This document shows positions 33,242 to 40,463 of a stretch of 40,463 nt of DNA, in pieces. Origin of the DNA: Pseudomonas bubulae (GTDB lineage Bacteria > Pseudomonadota > Gammaproteobacteria > Pseudomonadales > Pseudomonadaceae); contig NZ_UYJA01000009.1 of NCBI RefSeq assembly GCF_900618535.1, positions 1-40,463 of the forward strand, written 5' to 3'. Under the pieces are notes generated by a model, which was not told the origin of the DNA, ran no database searches, and worked only from the letters and a program-made list of their open reading frames with translations. Numbering within the stretch: the stretch's first letter is position 1; every line of letters starts with the position of its first letter. The position numbers and the translations under genes are program-made.

Positions 33242-34564
33242 TTACAAGACCATTGCCGCAACCCAGCCAAAGGCCAGCAGTGGCAAGTTGTAATGCAGGA
33301 AGGTGGGCACCACGGTGTCCCAGATGTGGTGATGCTGACCGTCAATATTCAGACCGGAAGTCGGGCCCAGGGTGGAGTCCGACGCTGGCGAACCGGCATC
33401 GCCCAGAGCGCCCGCCGTACCGACGATACACACGATGGCCATGGGGCTGAAACCCAGTTGCACACACAGCGGCACAAAAATGGCCGCCAGGATCGGCACC
33501 GTTGAAAAGGACGAGCCGATGCCCATGGTCACCAGCAAACCCACCAACAACATCAGCAGCGCACCTACTCCCTTGCTGTGGTTGATCCAGCCGGCAGACG
33601 CTTCAACCAGCGACTTGACCTCCCCCGTGGCTTTGAGCACTTCGGCGAAACCCGAAGCGGCGATCATGATGAAACCAATCATGGCCATCATTTTCATGCC
33701 TTCGGTAAACAGATCGTCGGTCTCACGCCAGCGCACGATCCCCGAGGCCGAGAAAATCAGAAAGCCTGCCAGCGCACCAATGATCATGGAGCCCAGCCAC
33801 AGCTGAATGATAAACGCCGCTGCAATGGCCACCCCAGCCACCAGCAATGTGCGCGGGTTATAACTAATGGCCACCTGCTCGACCTGCTCGATCTTGCCCA
33901 GATCATAATCGCGCTTTTTGCGGTAGCTGATAAATACCGCCACCAGCAAGCCGAACAACATGCCCAAAGCCGGGATTGCCATGGCGTGGGTCACGTTGAC
34001 AGCGCTGATATCCACGCCACTTTTGCTGACGTTGGCGAGCAGTATCTGGTTAAGGAAGATGTTGCCAAAGCCCACCGGCAAGAACATGTAGGGCGTGATC
34101 AAACCAAAGGTCATGACACAGGCGATCAGGCGCCGATCGATTTTCAGTTTGGTCAGCACATACAACAGCGGCGGAACCAAGAGCGGGATAAAGGCGATAT
34201 GAATAGGAAGAATATTCTGCGATGAAATAGCCACCACCAGCAGCAAGCCGATCAATAGCCATTTGACCCGATTGCCACCCACGGCTTGCTGCTTGTTGAC
34301 CATGCGCAGTGCTTTATCGGCCATGGCATGGGCCAGGCCAGACTTGGCAATGGCTACTGCGAAAGCGCCCAGCATCGCATAGGACAAAGCGACCTGAGCA
34401 CCGCCACCCAAGCCGCCATTAAACGCATTGAGCGTAGCCTCGATACCCAGCCCGCCGACCAGGCCGCCCACAAGGGCACCCACAATCAGTGCGATAACCA
34501 CATGCACACGGGACAGACTGAGCACCAGCATGATGCCGACCGCGGCAATTACTGCATTCATCAT
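33242..34564 (-). CDS. Na+/H+ antiporter family (NhaC-like) membrane protein
   Basis: 440 aa with about a dozen hydrophobic segments; GAGG 5 bases before the ATG (an ATG one codon later is also possible). SSQNILPIHIAFIPLLVPP and the C-terminal GTAGALGDAGSPASDSTLGP with NIDGQHHHIWDT are family hallmarks of the Na_H_antiporter/NhaC group. Some relatives transport organic anions, so the substrate is not certain. Confidence 0.82.
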   Translation of the reverse strand: MMNAVIAAVGIMLVLSLSRVHVVIALIVGALVGGLVGGLGIEATLNAFNGGLGGGAQVALSYAMLGAFAVAIAKSGLAHAMADKALRMVNKQQAVGGNRVKWLLIGLLLVVAISSQNILPIHIAFIPLLVPPLLYVLTKLKIDRRLIACVMTFGLITPYMFLPVGFGNIFLNQILLANVSKSGVDISAVNVTHAMAIPALGMLFGLLVAVFISYRKKRDYDLGKIEQVEQVAISYNPRTLLVAGVAIAAAFIIQLWLGSMIIGALAGFLIFSASGIVRWRETDDLFTEGMKMMAMIGFIMIAASGFAEVLKATGEVKSLVEASAGWINHSKGVGALLMLLVGLLVTMGIGSSFSTVPILAAIFVPLCVQLGFSPMAIVCIVGTAGALGDAGSPASDSTLGPTSGLNIDGQHHHIWDTVVPTFLHYNLPLLAFGWVAAMVL

Positions 34565-34822
34565 TACAACCTCATAGCGCGCACCACGATAAAAACACCG
34601 TGAAGCGGAAAATTTCGGGCAAAAGAAGACTGTTCCAATCGCCGGATCTGGAAGTGTGGGTGTATTTGGGGGCGCACACTTTGCAGCACCATCAGCGTCA
34701 TGTCAAAGCGCATGCCGATAGCGGCCCCACAATCGTCCACAATCGGCCTTAACCCTAGTATTTGCAGGGCCAAATCGTACTTTTAAAGGGAGGGTCACAT
34801 ACTAAAAAAACGGGGTTTGGCA

Positions 34823-34849
34823 TAAAGAAATACCACCTGCGGCCGCTAA
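34823..34849 (+). promoter_or_regulatory. Sigma-28 (FliA) promoter of the chemoreceptor gene
   Basis: TAAA (34823-34826), exactly 15 bases, GCCGCTAA (34842-34849), one mismatch from the consensus TAAA-N15-GCCGATAA. It is 32 bases upstream of the chemoreceptor ATG. FliA drives chemotaxis and late flagellar genes, so the function fits. The rest of the 317-base intergenic region (34565-34881) holds nothing else I can support. Confidence 0.8.
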
Positions 34850-34881
34850 CAGACAAAGCCTCTTTTAGTCAGGATGTCTCC

Positions 34882-37029
34882 ATGTCGCTCAGACAGCTTT
34901 CCATCCAATGGAAAATCACCCTTCTCGCCGGGCTCAGCCTGCTGGGTGTTGTTACCCTGCTGGTGGGGCTTTCGCTCTATCGCATGGACCACACTGCCGA
35001 TCTGGTGGAGGCATCCAGCTCGCAGATGCTCAATGAGGCGGCACAGGCACGCATTGAAGCGCAGGGTGAAGCCCAGGCACTGGCAATCAGCCGCCAGTTT
35101 ATGGACGCCTACCAGTACGGCAACGGCTTCGCCCGCCAAGTCCTGTTTTTGCGTGAGCAATCGGAAAAACGCTTTCTGGATGCCTTCGACCTGCGTGAAG
35201 ACCTGACCCGTCAGGTCAAAGCCGCCCTGCAGGCCAACCCGGACTTGCTGGGGCTCTCGCTGGTTTTCGAAGCCAACGCACTGGATGGCAAGGATCAGCT
35301 GTTCGATCATCAAAAAGAACTGGGCAGTAACGACAAGGGCCGCTTTGCCCTGTACTGGTCGCAACCGACGCCGGGCAAGCTGACCTCGATGGCACTGCCC
35401 GAATCAGACATGGCCGATACCAGCACCGGGCCCAGCGGCCAGGCCAACAACGCATGGTTTACCTGCCCGCGCACCACACGCAAACCGTGCATCATCGAGC
35501 CTTACTTTTATACAATCGACGGGCAAAGCGTACTGCTGACCAGTATCGTTTTCCCATTGATCGTGGACGGTAAAGTCATCGCTTCGCTGTCGGTGGATAT
35601 CAACCTCAACAGCTTGCAAGCCCTCAGCCTGCAAGCCAGCCAGCGACTGTACGACGGGGAAACCCGGGTGGGCATCATCAGTTCGGCAGGCATCCTGGCC
35701 GGTTTCAGTGCTGATGCCAGCAAACTTGCCCAACGCCTCGATCAGGTCGACAGCAACGATGGCACGGCCCTGATCCGAATGATGGCCAGCGGTGATCAGG
35801 TACAAAGCATTCGCAGCCAGCAACGCCTGAAGGTGCTCACACCCTTCCTGCCGATTCCGGGCAGCAAGCCGTGGGGCGTGTTGCTCGACGTACCCGAGAA
35901 AGTTCTGATCGGCCCGGCCCAGGCGTTGCAGGCCGAACTGGACGAACGTAATAAAGCCGGAGCTTTGATCGAGCTGGCCTGGGGCTCACTGGCGGCCATT
36001 ATCGGGCTCTTGCTGGTGTGGCTGATGGCCCGTAGCGTGACCCGGCCAATCCTCGGCGTGGCCCATATGCTGGAAGATATTGCCAGTGGAGAGGGAGACC
36101 TGACCCGTCGCCTGGCCTACGATAAAAAAGATGAATTGGGACAACTGGCCAGCTGGTTCAACCGCTTTCTCGACAAACTGCAACCGACCATAGCCGAGGT
36201 CAAACGCTCGGTGCAGGATGCCCGCAGTACGGCCGATCAGTCAGCGGCGATTGCCACCCAGACCAGTGCAGGCATGGAGCAGCAATACCGTCAGGTCGAC
36301 CAGGCAGCCACTGCCTCCCATGAGATGAGCGCTACCGCACAGGATGTGGCACGCAGCGCAGCGCAAGCGGCCCAGGCCGCCCGTGATGCCGACCAGGCCA
36401 CACGACAGGGCTTGACCATCATCGATCGCACCACCGCCAGCATCGATCATCTGGCCGCCGACATGAGCGTAGCCATGACCCAGGTTGAAGGGCTGGCTGC
36501 CGATAGCGAGAAAATCGGGTCGGTACTGGAAGTTATTCGTGCAATCGCCGAACAGACCAACCTCCTCGCCTTGAACGCAGCGATCGAAGCGGCACGAGCA
36601 GGCGAAGCCGGACGCGGGTTTGCCGTGGTGGCCGACGAGGTACGCAACCTGGCACGCCGGACCCAGGAATCGGTTGAAGAAACCCGCCAGGTCATCGAAC
36701 AACTGCAAGCCGGCACCCAGGAAGTGGTGAGCTCCATGAGCAACAGCCATCGCCAGGCCCAGGGCAGTGTCGAGCAGGTGGGTCAAGCCGTGACCGCCCT
36801 GCAACAGATCGGCGATGCCGTGACCGTGATTACCGACATGAACTTGCAGATTGCCAGTGCGGCAGAAGAACAAAGTGCCGTGGCGGAAGAGATCAACAAC
36901 AACGTTGCTACCATTCGCGATGTTACCGAGTCATTGTCTGAGCAAGCCAATGAATCTGCACGGGTCAGCCAGTCGCTTAACTCACTGGCCAACCAGCAGC
37001 AAAAACTGATGGATCAGTTCCGCGTCTGA
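34882..37029 (+). CDS. Methyl-accepting chemotaxis protein with periplasmic dCache-like sensor
   Basis: 715 aa from the ATG at 34882 (AGGA upstream); an open frame back to 34762 is not supported. A membrane helix at about 13-34 (LLAGLSLLGVVTLLVGLSLY), a ~300-residue periplasmic sensor with Cache-type strands (GQSVLLTSIVFPLIVDGKVIA in two blocks) and a Cys pair in CPRTTRKPC, a second membrane helix at about 365-385, a HAMP (RSVTRPILGVAHMLEDIASGEGD), then a cytoplasmic signalling domain with the hairpin tip EQTNLLALNAAIEAARAGE. The ligand is unknown. Confidence 0.92.
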   Translation: MSLRQLSIQWKITLLAGLSLLGVVTLLVGLSLYRMDHTADLVEASSSQMLNEAAQARIEAQGEAQALAISRQFMDAYQYGNGFARQVLFLREQSEKRFLDAFDLREDLTRQVKAALQANPDLLGLSLVFEANALDGKDQLFDHQKELGSNDKGRFALYWSQPTPGKLTSMALPESDMADTSTGPSGQANNAWFTCPRTTRKPCIIEPYFYTIDGQSVLLTSIVFPLIVDGKVIASLSVDINLNSLQALSLQASQRLYDGETRVGIISSAGILAGFSADASKLAQRLDQVDSNDGTALIRMMASGDQVQSIRSQQRLKVLTPFLPIPGSKPWGVLLDVPEKVLIGPAQALQAELDERNKAGALIELAWGSLAAIIGLLLVWLMARSVTRPILGVAHMLEDIASGEGDLTRRLAYDKKDELGQLASWFNRFLDKLQPTIAEVKRSVQDARSTADQSAAIATQTSAGMEQQYRQVDQAATASHEMSATAQDVARSAAQAAQAARDADQATRQGLTIIDRTTASIDHLAADMSVAMTQVEGLAADSEKIGSVLEVIRAIAEQTNLLALNAAIEAARAGEAGRGFAVVADEVRNLARRTQESVEETRQVIEQLQAGTQEVVSSMSNSHRQAQGSVEQVGQAVTALQQIGDAVTVITDMNLQIASAAEEQSAVAEEINNNVATIRDVTESLSEQANESARVSQSLNSLANQQQKLMDQFRV

Positions 37030-37035
37030 CCCTTT

Positions 37036-37068
37036 GGCGATGACGGCTTTAAGCCGTCGTCGCCTTTT
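37036..37068 (+). terminator. Terminator after the chemoreceptor, overlapping the kinase stop
   Basis: GGCGATGACGGCTT (37036-37049) pairs with AAGCCGTCGTCGCC (37051-37064) with one G-T position, followed by TTTT. It overlaps the 3' end of the convergent kinase gene and so serves the plus-strand transcript, possibly both. Confidence 0.8.
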
Positions 37069-38383
37069 GCTTACGCGCCGGTAGCTTGATGCTCACCAGC
37101 AACCCGCCTATCTCAGCCGTTGCAAGCTGCAGTTTGCCACCCCACGCTTCAACAATATCCCGCACGATGCCAAGCCCCAGGCCGTGACCACTGGCTTGCT
37201 CGTCAAGGCGCATACCACGACTGAACACCTGATCACGCTCAGTCTCGGGAATGCCCGGGCCATCGTCCTGTACTTCAATGACAAACCCGTCGCCAGTTTG
37301 GCTGATGCTCAGTTCGACTTGGGAGTCCGCCCATTTGCAGGCGTTATCCAGAAGATTGCCGAGCAATTCGAGCATGTCTTCCCGATCCCAGGGCAACAGC
37401 AACCCCGGCGCAACGTTGTGCGTCAGTTGCAGATGCTCGCCGTGGATCATCCCGAGAGTCGACAGCAGCCCCGGCAACTCTGCATCCGCATCGAATTGCG
37501 CACCCGGCAAGGCATCGCCCGCAAGACGCGCACGGTTAAGCTCACGGCTCATGCGCTGCTGTATCTGCTCCAACTGTTCACACAATGTATTTTGTATCTG
37601 CGGATAAGCCGCAAGCCGCGGATCGTTGGCCAGGCTGATCAACACCGCCAACGGAGTTTTGAGTGCATGCCCCAGGTTGCCCAGCGCATTGCGCGAGCGT
37701 TTAAGGGTGTCTTCGGTATGAGCCAGCAAATGGTTAATCTGCGTGACCAGTGGCTCAAGCTCAAGGGGCACCCGGGCATCCAGCTGAGAGCGCTGCCCCG
37801 ACTGAAGCTGAGAAATTTGCTGGCGTGCTGTTTCCAACGGCCGCAGGGCACGGCGAACCGTGACGCGCTGCAGTAGCAAAATCACAATAAGGGCCAAGAC
37901 CCCCATACCAAGACCGATCCGTTGAACTTGACGCAAGCTATCGCGTATCGGCGTGTAGTCCTGAGCCACCGTGATCGATATCGCCTGGCCAAGGCGCTGA
38001 TAGTCGCTGCGCAAGACCAGTAACATCTGCCCTTCCGGGCCAGGCTGTAGTTCACGACTCAGGCCCGGTCGGTCGGGGCGCGGCAATTGAGCATCCCACA
38101 GCGAGCGTGAACGCCAGTGAGTCTCCCCGAATTCAATACTGAAATAGTGCCCGGAAAATGGCCGCTGATACGCCGGCGACAAACGCCGCTCATCCAGTTG
38201 CAAGCCCTGGGGGCCACGACTCAAGGCAATCAGCAAGTTCTCGCTGTCGTTTTGCAGGCCTGACTCCAGATAACGCTGAAGGCCATTTTCAAACAACCAC
38301 AGACTGACCTGGCCTACTACCAGACCGGCAATCAAGAGCACACTGATCAAACCCAGGCTCAAGCGCCTTTGCATGGACTTCAC
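37049..38383 (-). CDS. Sensor histidine kinase of a PepSY/OmpR-type two-component operon
   Basis: 444 aa, GTG start overlapping the response-regulator stop (GTGA); ATG at 38374 is an alternative. Membrane helices at about 10-30 and 157-172 enclose a ~125-residue periplasmic sensor. A HAMP-like linker follows, then the H-box LGHALKTPL (His239), an N-box (NLLDNACKW), and DDGPGIP and GHGLGLGIV (G boxes). The H-box and short sensor resemble PhoQ/PmrB-type kinases, but the signal is not readable from sequence. Confidence 0.88.
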   Translation of the reverse strand: MKSMQRRLSLGLISVLLIAGLVVGQVSLWLFENGLQRYLESGLQNDSENLLIALSRGPQGLQLDERRLSPAYQRPFSGHYFSIEFGETHWRSRSLWDAQLPRPDRPGLSRELQPGPEGQMLLVLRSDYQRLGQAISITVAQDYTPIRDSLRQVQRIGLGMGVLALIVILLLQRVTVRRALRPLETARQQISQLQSGQRSQLDARVPLELEPLVTQINHLLAHTEDTLKRSRNALGNLGHALKTPLAVLISLANDPRLAAYPQIQNTLCEQLEQIQQRMSRELNRARLAGDALPGAQFDADAELPGLLSTLGMIHGEHLQLTHNVAPGLLLPWDREDMLELLGNLLDNACKWADSQVELSISQTGDGFVIEVQDDGPGIPETERDQVFSRGMRLDEQASGHGLGLGIVRDIVEAWGGKLQLATAEIGGLLVSIKLPARKQKATTA

Positions 38384-39048
38384 TGACTGGCCGTACCGAA
38401 CATATACCCCTGACCACGACGGGTTTCGATGACTGTACGCCCAAGCTTACGACGCAGATGGTTCACATGAACCTCAAGCACATTGGAATCACGCTCGGTC
38501 TCACCGTCATAGAGATGCTCGGCCAGATGGCTTTTCGAGAGGATCTGTTGCGGGTGCAACATGAAATAGCGCAAAAGCCGAAACTCGGCGGCAGTCAACT
38601 GCACCTCGGTGCCGTCATGGATAACACATTGACGGGCTTCATCCAGTTGCAGCCCGGCAGAACTCAATAAAGGCTGATTCGGTTGCCCGTGGGAGCGGCG
38701 CAACAACGCTTGTACCCGTAACTGCAGTTCTTCAGGATGAAAGGGCTTGGTCACGTAATCATCAGCACCGGCCTTTAGCCCGTCGATGCGCTCGGACCAT
38801 GAACTCCGGGCAGTCAGAATAAGCACAGGTGTGGCCAGGCCTTTGGCACGCCACTGCTTGAGAACATCGATACCGGACATCCCGGGCAAGCCCAGATCAA
38901 GGATAATCAGGTCATAGGGTTCGCTCTGCCCCTGATAAAGAGCATCACGGCCATCAGCCAACCAATCAACGGCATAGCCCAAACGGGCCAAACCGGCCAT
39001 CAGCTCATCAGCCAAGGGGACGTGATCTTCAACCAGCAGCAACCGCAT
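38380..39048 (-). CDS. OmpR/PhoB-family response regulator
   Basis: 222 aa. Receiver with the phospho-Asp in LIILDLGLPG (Asp51) and DDYVTKPF; C-terminal winged helix with LTAAEFRLLRYFMLHP and VHVNHLRRKLG. The ATG overlaps the PepSY stop by one base (TAATG) and the stop overlaps the kinase start by 4, so all three genes are translationally coupled. Confidence 0.92.
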   Translation of the reverse strand: MRLLLVEDHVPLADELMAGLARLGYAVDWLADGRDALYQGQSEPYDLIILDLGLPGMSGIDVLKQWRAKGLATPVLILTARSSWSERIDGLKAGADDYVTKPFHPEELQLRVQALLRRSHGQPNQPLLSSAGLQLDEARQCVIHDGTEVQLTAAEFRLLRYFMLHPQQILSKSHLAEHLYDGETERDSNVLEVHVNHLRRKLGRTVIETRRGQGYMFGTASQ

Positions 39049-39362
39049 TAATCATCTACCTCGTCTTTGAGCAATTGACCATTACTGGCGTTCAGCTTGA
39101 TCTCGCGCACTACGCCACTGGTGGTAAGCAGTTCAACCTCGTAAACATAAATATCGTCATCCTCCTCCAGCTCTACCTCCAGCAACTTTGCGCCCGGGTG
39201 CCGCTCCAGAGCTTTTTGCAGCAGTTGCTCCAGGGGCTGAATAAGCCCTTGCTCACGCAAACGCAATGCCTCGTCTTGCCCCAGGTCACGTGCAATGGCC
39301 AAGGAGCAGAAAGCACAGAGCACAAGTACGACAAGTCCGCCAACTCGCAGGTTCACTGTCAT
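39048..39362 (-). CDS. Periplasmic PepSY-domain protein
   Basis: 104 aa from the ATG at 39362 with GGAGG 6 bases upstream. A signal peptide (LVVLVLCAFCSLAIA) precedes a short PepSY domain (LLEVELEEDDDIYVYEVELLTTSG in two blocks). PepSY proteins encoded first in such operons are thought to modulate the partner kinase. It is divergent from queD. Confidence 0.85.
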   Translation of the reverse strand: MTVNLRVGGLVVLVLCAFCSLAIARDLGQDEALRLREQGLIQPLEQLLQKALERHPGAKLLEVELEEDDDIYVYEVELLTTSGVVREIKLNASNGQLLKDEVDD

Positions 39363-39565
39363 CACTGACCTCCAGGGCCTCCCTTAGCGTCATTCTTACG
39401 ATATTAAAAGGTCGAAGCATAACGCCACGAGCTTAATTGAAACTGAATCGGCCGCCCTGATACCGCATGGCTGGAGGTATGCACCTGCTGCGGGCGTTAA
39501 CTGTTAAACTGCTGCCCTGTATTTATCGCTCAGGCGATAGTCACCTCTTCAGAGCTATAACTATT

Positions 39566-39922
39566 GTGGAAATTTTCAAAGAGTTTACCTTCGAATCTGC
39601 GCACCGCCTGCCTTACGTTCCTGAAGGCCATAAATGCGGACGGTTGCACGGTCACTCCTTCAAGGTTGCTATCCATCTAAGCGGCGACATTGACCCGGCA
39701 ACTGGCTGGATCCGTGATTTTTCTGAAATCAAAGCGATTTTCAAACCGCTTTATGAGCTGCTAGATCACAACTACCTCAACGACATCCCTGGCCTGGAAA
39801 ACCCGACCAGCGAAGTTCTGGCCAAGTGGATCTGGCAACAGCTCAAACCCTTGCTGCCAGAGCTGTCGGCAATACGCATTCATGAAACCTGCACCAGTGG
39901 CTGTATTTACTACGGCGACTGA
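39566..39922 (+). CDS. queD: 6-carboxy-5,6,7,8-tetrahydropterin synthase
   Basis: 118 aa, GTG start at 39566 chosen by the family N-terminus MEIFKEFTFESAHRLP; the open frame extends further upstream. Second enzyme of queuosine (7-deazaguanine) synthesis. Zinc ligands His13, His28 and His30 (SAHRLP, GRLHGHSF), the catalytic Cys24, LLDHNYLND and HETCTSG are present. The Shine-Dalgarno is weak. A clear terminator follows. No preQ1 riboswitch was recognised upstream. Confidence 0.92.
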   Translation: MEIFKEFTFESAHRLPYVPEGHKCGRLHGHSFKVAIHLSGDIDPATGWIRDFSEIKAIFKPLYELLDHNYLNDIPGLENPTSEVLAKWIWQQLKPLLPELSAIRIHETCTSGCIYYGD

Positions 39923-39934
39923 GTCACAGGCTCG

Positions 39935-39962
39935 AAAAAACCACCTTGCGAGGTGGTTTTTT
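39935..39962 (+). terminator. Terminator of queD
   Basis: AAAAAACCACCT (39935-39946) pairs with AGGTGGTTTTTT (39951-39962), loop TGCG, then a T-run. Confidence 0.92.
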
Positions 39963-40035
39963 TTGCTCTGAAAAACGCATGGGGCAGCGAAAAAGTGAGC
40001 ACAGGTTGCGCCAAAACTTTTCTCGGCGCAAAAAC

Positions 40036-40069
40036 AAACCCCCTGTCTGCGTGAGCAGACAGGGGGTTT
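40036..40069 (-). terminator. rRNA operon terminator
   Basis: Perfect 15-bp stem AAACCCCCTGTCTGC (40036-40050) with GCAGACAGGGGGTTT (40055-40069), loop GTGA. On the minus strand it is followed by GTTTTTGCG, so it ends the rRNA transcript. It lies 10 bases past the 5S gene. Confidence 0.92.
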
Positions 40070-40078
40070 GGAATTTAA

Positions 40079-40195
40079 TCTTGACGATGACCTACTCTCA
40101 CATGGGGAAACCCCACACTACCATCGGCGATGCATCGTTTCACTACTGAGTTCGGGATGGGATCAGGTGGTTCCAATGCTCTATGGTCGTCAAGA
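40079..40195 (-). rRNA. rrf: 5S ribosomal RNA
   Basis: The minus strand reads TTGACGACCATAGAGC ... TGGAACCACCTGATCCC ... CCCGAACTCAG, and ends GAGAGTAGGTCATCGTCAAG: the gammaproteobacterial 5S with complementary ends. About 116 bases; the exact termini may differ by a few bases. Confidence 0.95.
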
Positions 40196-40357
40196 AATTC
40201 GGTAGCCAGGTCGTTTACCTTTCGGTTTACGCTCCAGCGAATGGGTATGTAATAGATGTGGTGTTTTGTGAACCGCAAACTTTCGGTTTGTATCGTCTTC
40301 ACACACCGCAACTTGCATGCTCTTGTGTTCAAGGGCGCAAATTGCTTGGGTGTTATA

Positions 40358-40463
40358 TGGTCAAGCCTCACGGGCAATTAGTATTGGTTAGCTCAACGCC
40401 TCACAGCGCTTACACACCCAACCTATCAACGTCGTAGTCTTCGACGGCCCTTTAGGGAACTCA
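40358..40463 (-). rRNA. rrl: 23S ribosomal RNA, 3' end (partial)
   Basis: The minus strand contains GAGTTCCCTAAAGGGCCGTC at the window edge, then GTTGGGTGTGTAAGCGCTG and GCCCGTGAGGCTTGACCAT, the conserved 3' end of 23S rRNA. It continues beyond the window. The 160-base spacer to 5S (40196-40357) holds no tRNA. The mature 3' end is approximate. Confidence 0.93.

Noticed and set aside
34703..34729. TCAAAG ... GCCGATAG as a sigma-28 promoter
   Set aside because: The two boxes are only 5 bases apart; the properly spaced match is at 34823-34849.

Overview
The window looks like a Pseudomonas chromosome. Supporting signs are the gene order gpsA – hybrid sensor kinase – fabA – fabB, a 5S/23S rRNA end of pseudomonad type, a complete pxpABC set, and two families of pseudomonad REP palindromes (REPIN pairs). 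I infer the fluorescens/fragi side of the genus rather than P. aeruginosa, but no species can be named from sequence alone.

Layout. Positions 1-160 hold the first 16 codons of an IS110-family transposase (minus strand), preceded by two opposed terminator-like hairpins. Then come lpxO (lipid A hydroxylase) and cysK. Between cysK and moxR, which are divergently transcribed, sits a roughly 7.5-8 kb foreign-looking block (about 2.4-10.2 kb). It has a tyrosine integrase at its right end, a serine resolvase with an array of res-like half-sites at its left end, and eight intervening genes on the same strand. Most are unrecognised and several are translationally coupled. It carries no phage structural genes, no replication gene I recognise, no known resistance or defence genes, and no tRNA at its edge. 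This is the least explained part of the window.

From 10.4 kb rightward the content is ordinary core genome: moxR plus a VWA protein; pxpCBA (5-oxoproline breakdown); a DUF2937 protein, a class II glutamine amidotransferase and a membrane protein; oligopeptidase B; a spermidine-synthase-like protein; a YajD-type HNH protein; a SpoU methyltransferase; and an AI-2E/PerM-family transporter. Next is a minus-strand run of a DUF4892 protein, two alpha/beta hydrolases, a hotdog thioesterase, sixA, a DUF4389 protein and gpsA. On the plus strand follow a PA1611-like hybrid kinase, fabAB (unsaturated fatty acid synthesis), an OsmC protein and a pirin. The right end carries an NhaC-type antiporter, a chemoreceptor with a good FliA (sigma-28) promoter, a PepSY/response regulator/histidine kinase operon, queD, and the 3' end of an rRNA operon (23S and 5S, minus strand) that converges on queD.

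Regulatory sequence worth noting: an 11-2-11 perfect palindrome upstream of fabA, the sigma-28 promoter of the chemoreceptor, the res array, a 430-base gene-free segment with a diverged 50-base repeat inside the island, and a stem that would mask the Shine-Dalgarno of the IS110 transposase. Gene starts were moved from the longest frame to the internal start with a Shine-Dalgarno wherever the sequence decided it.
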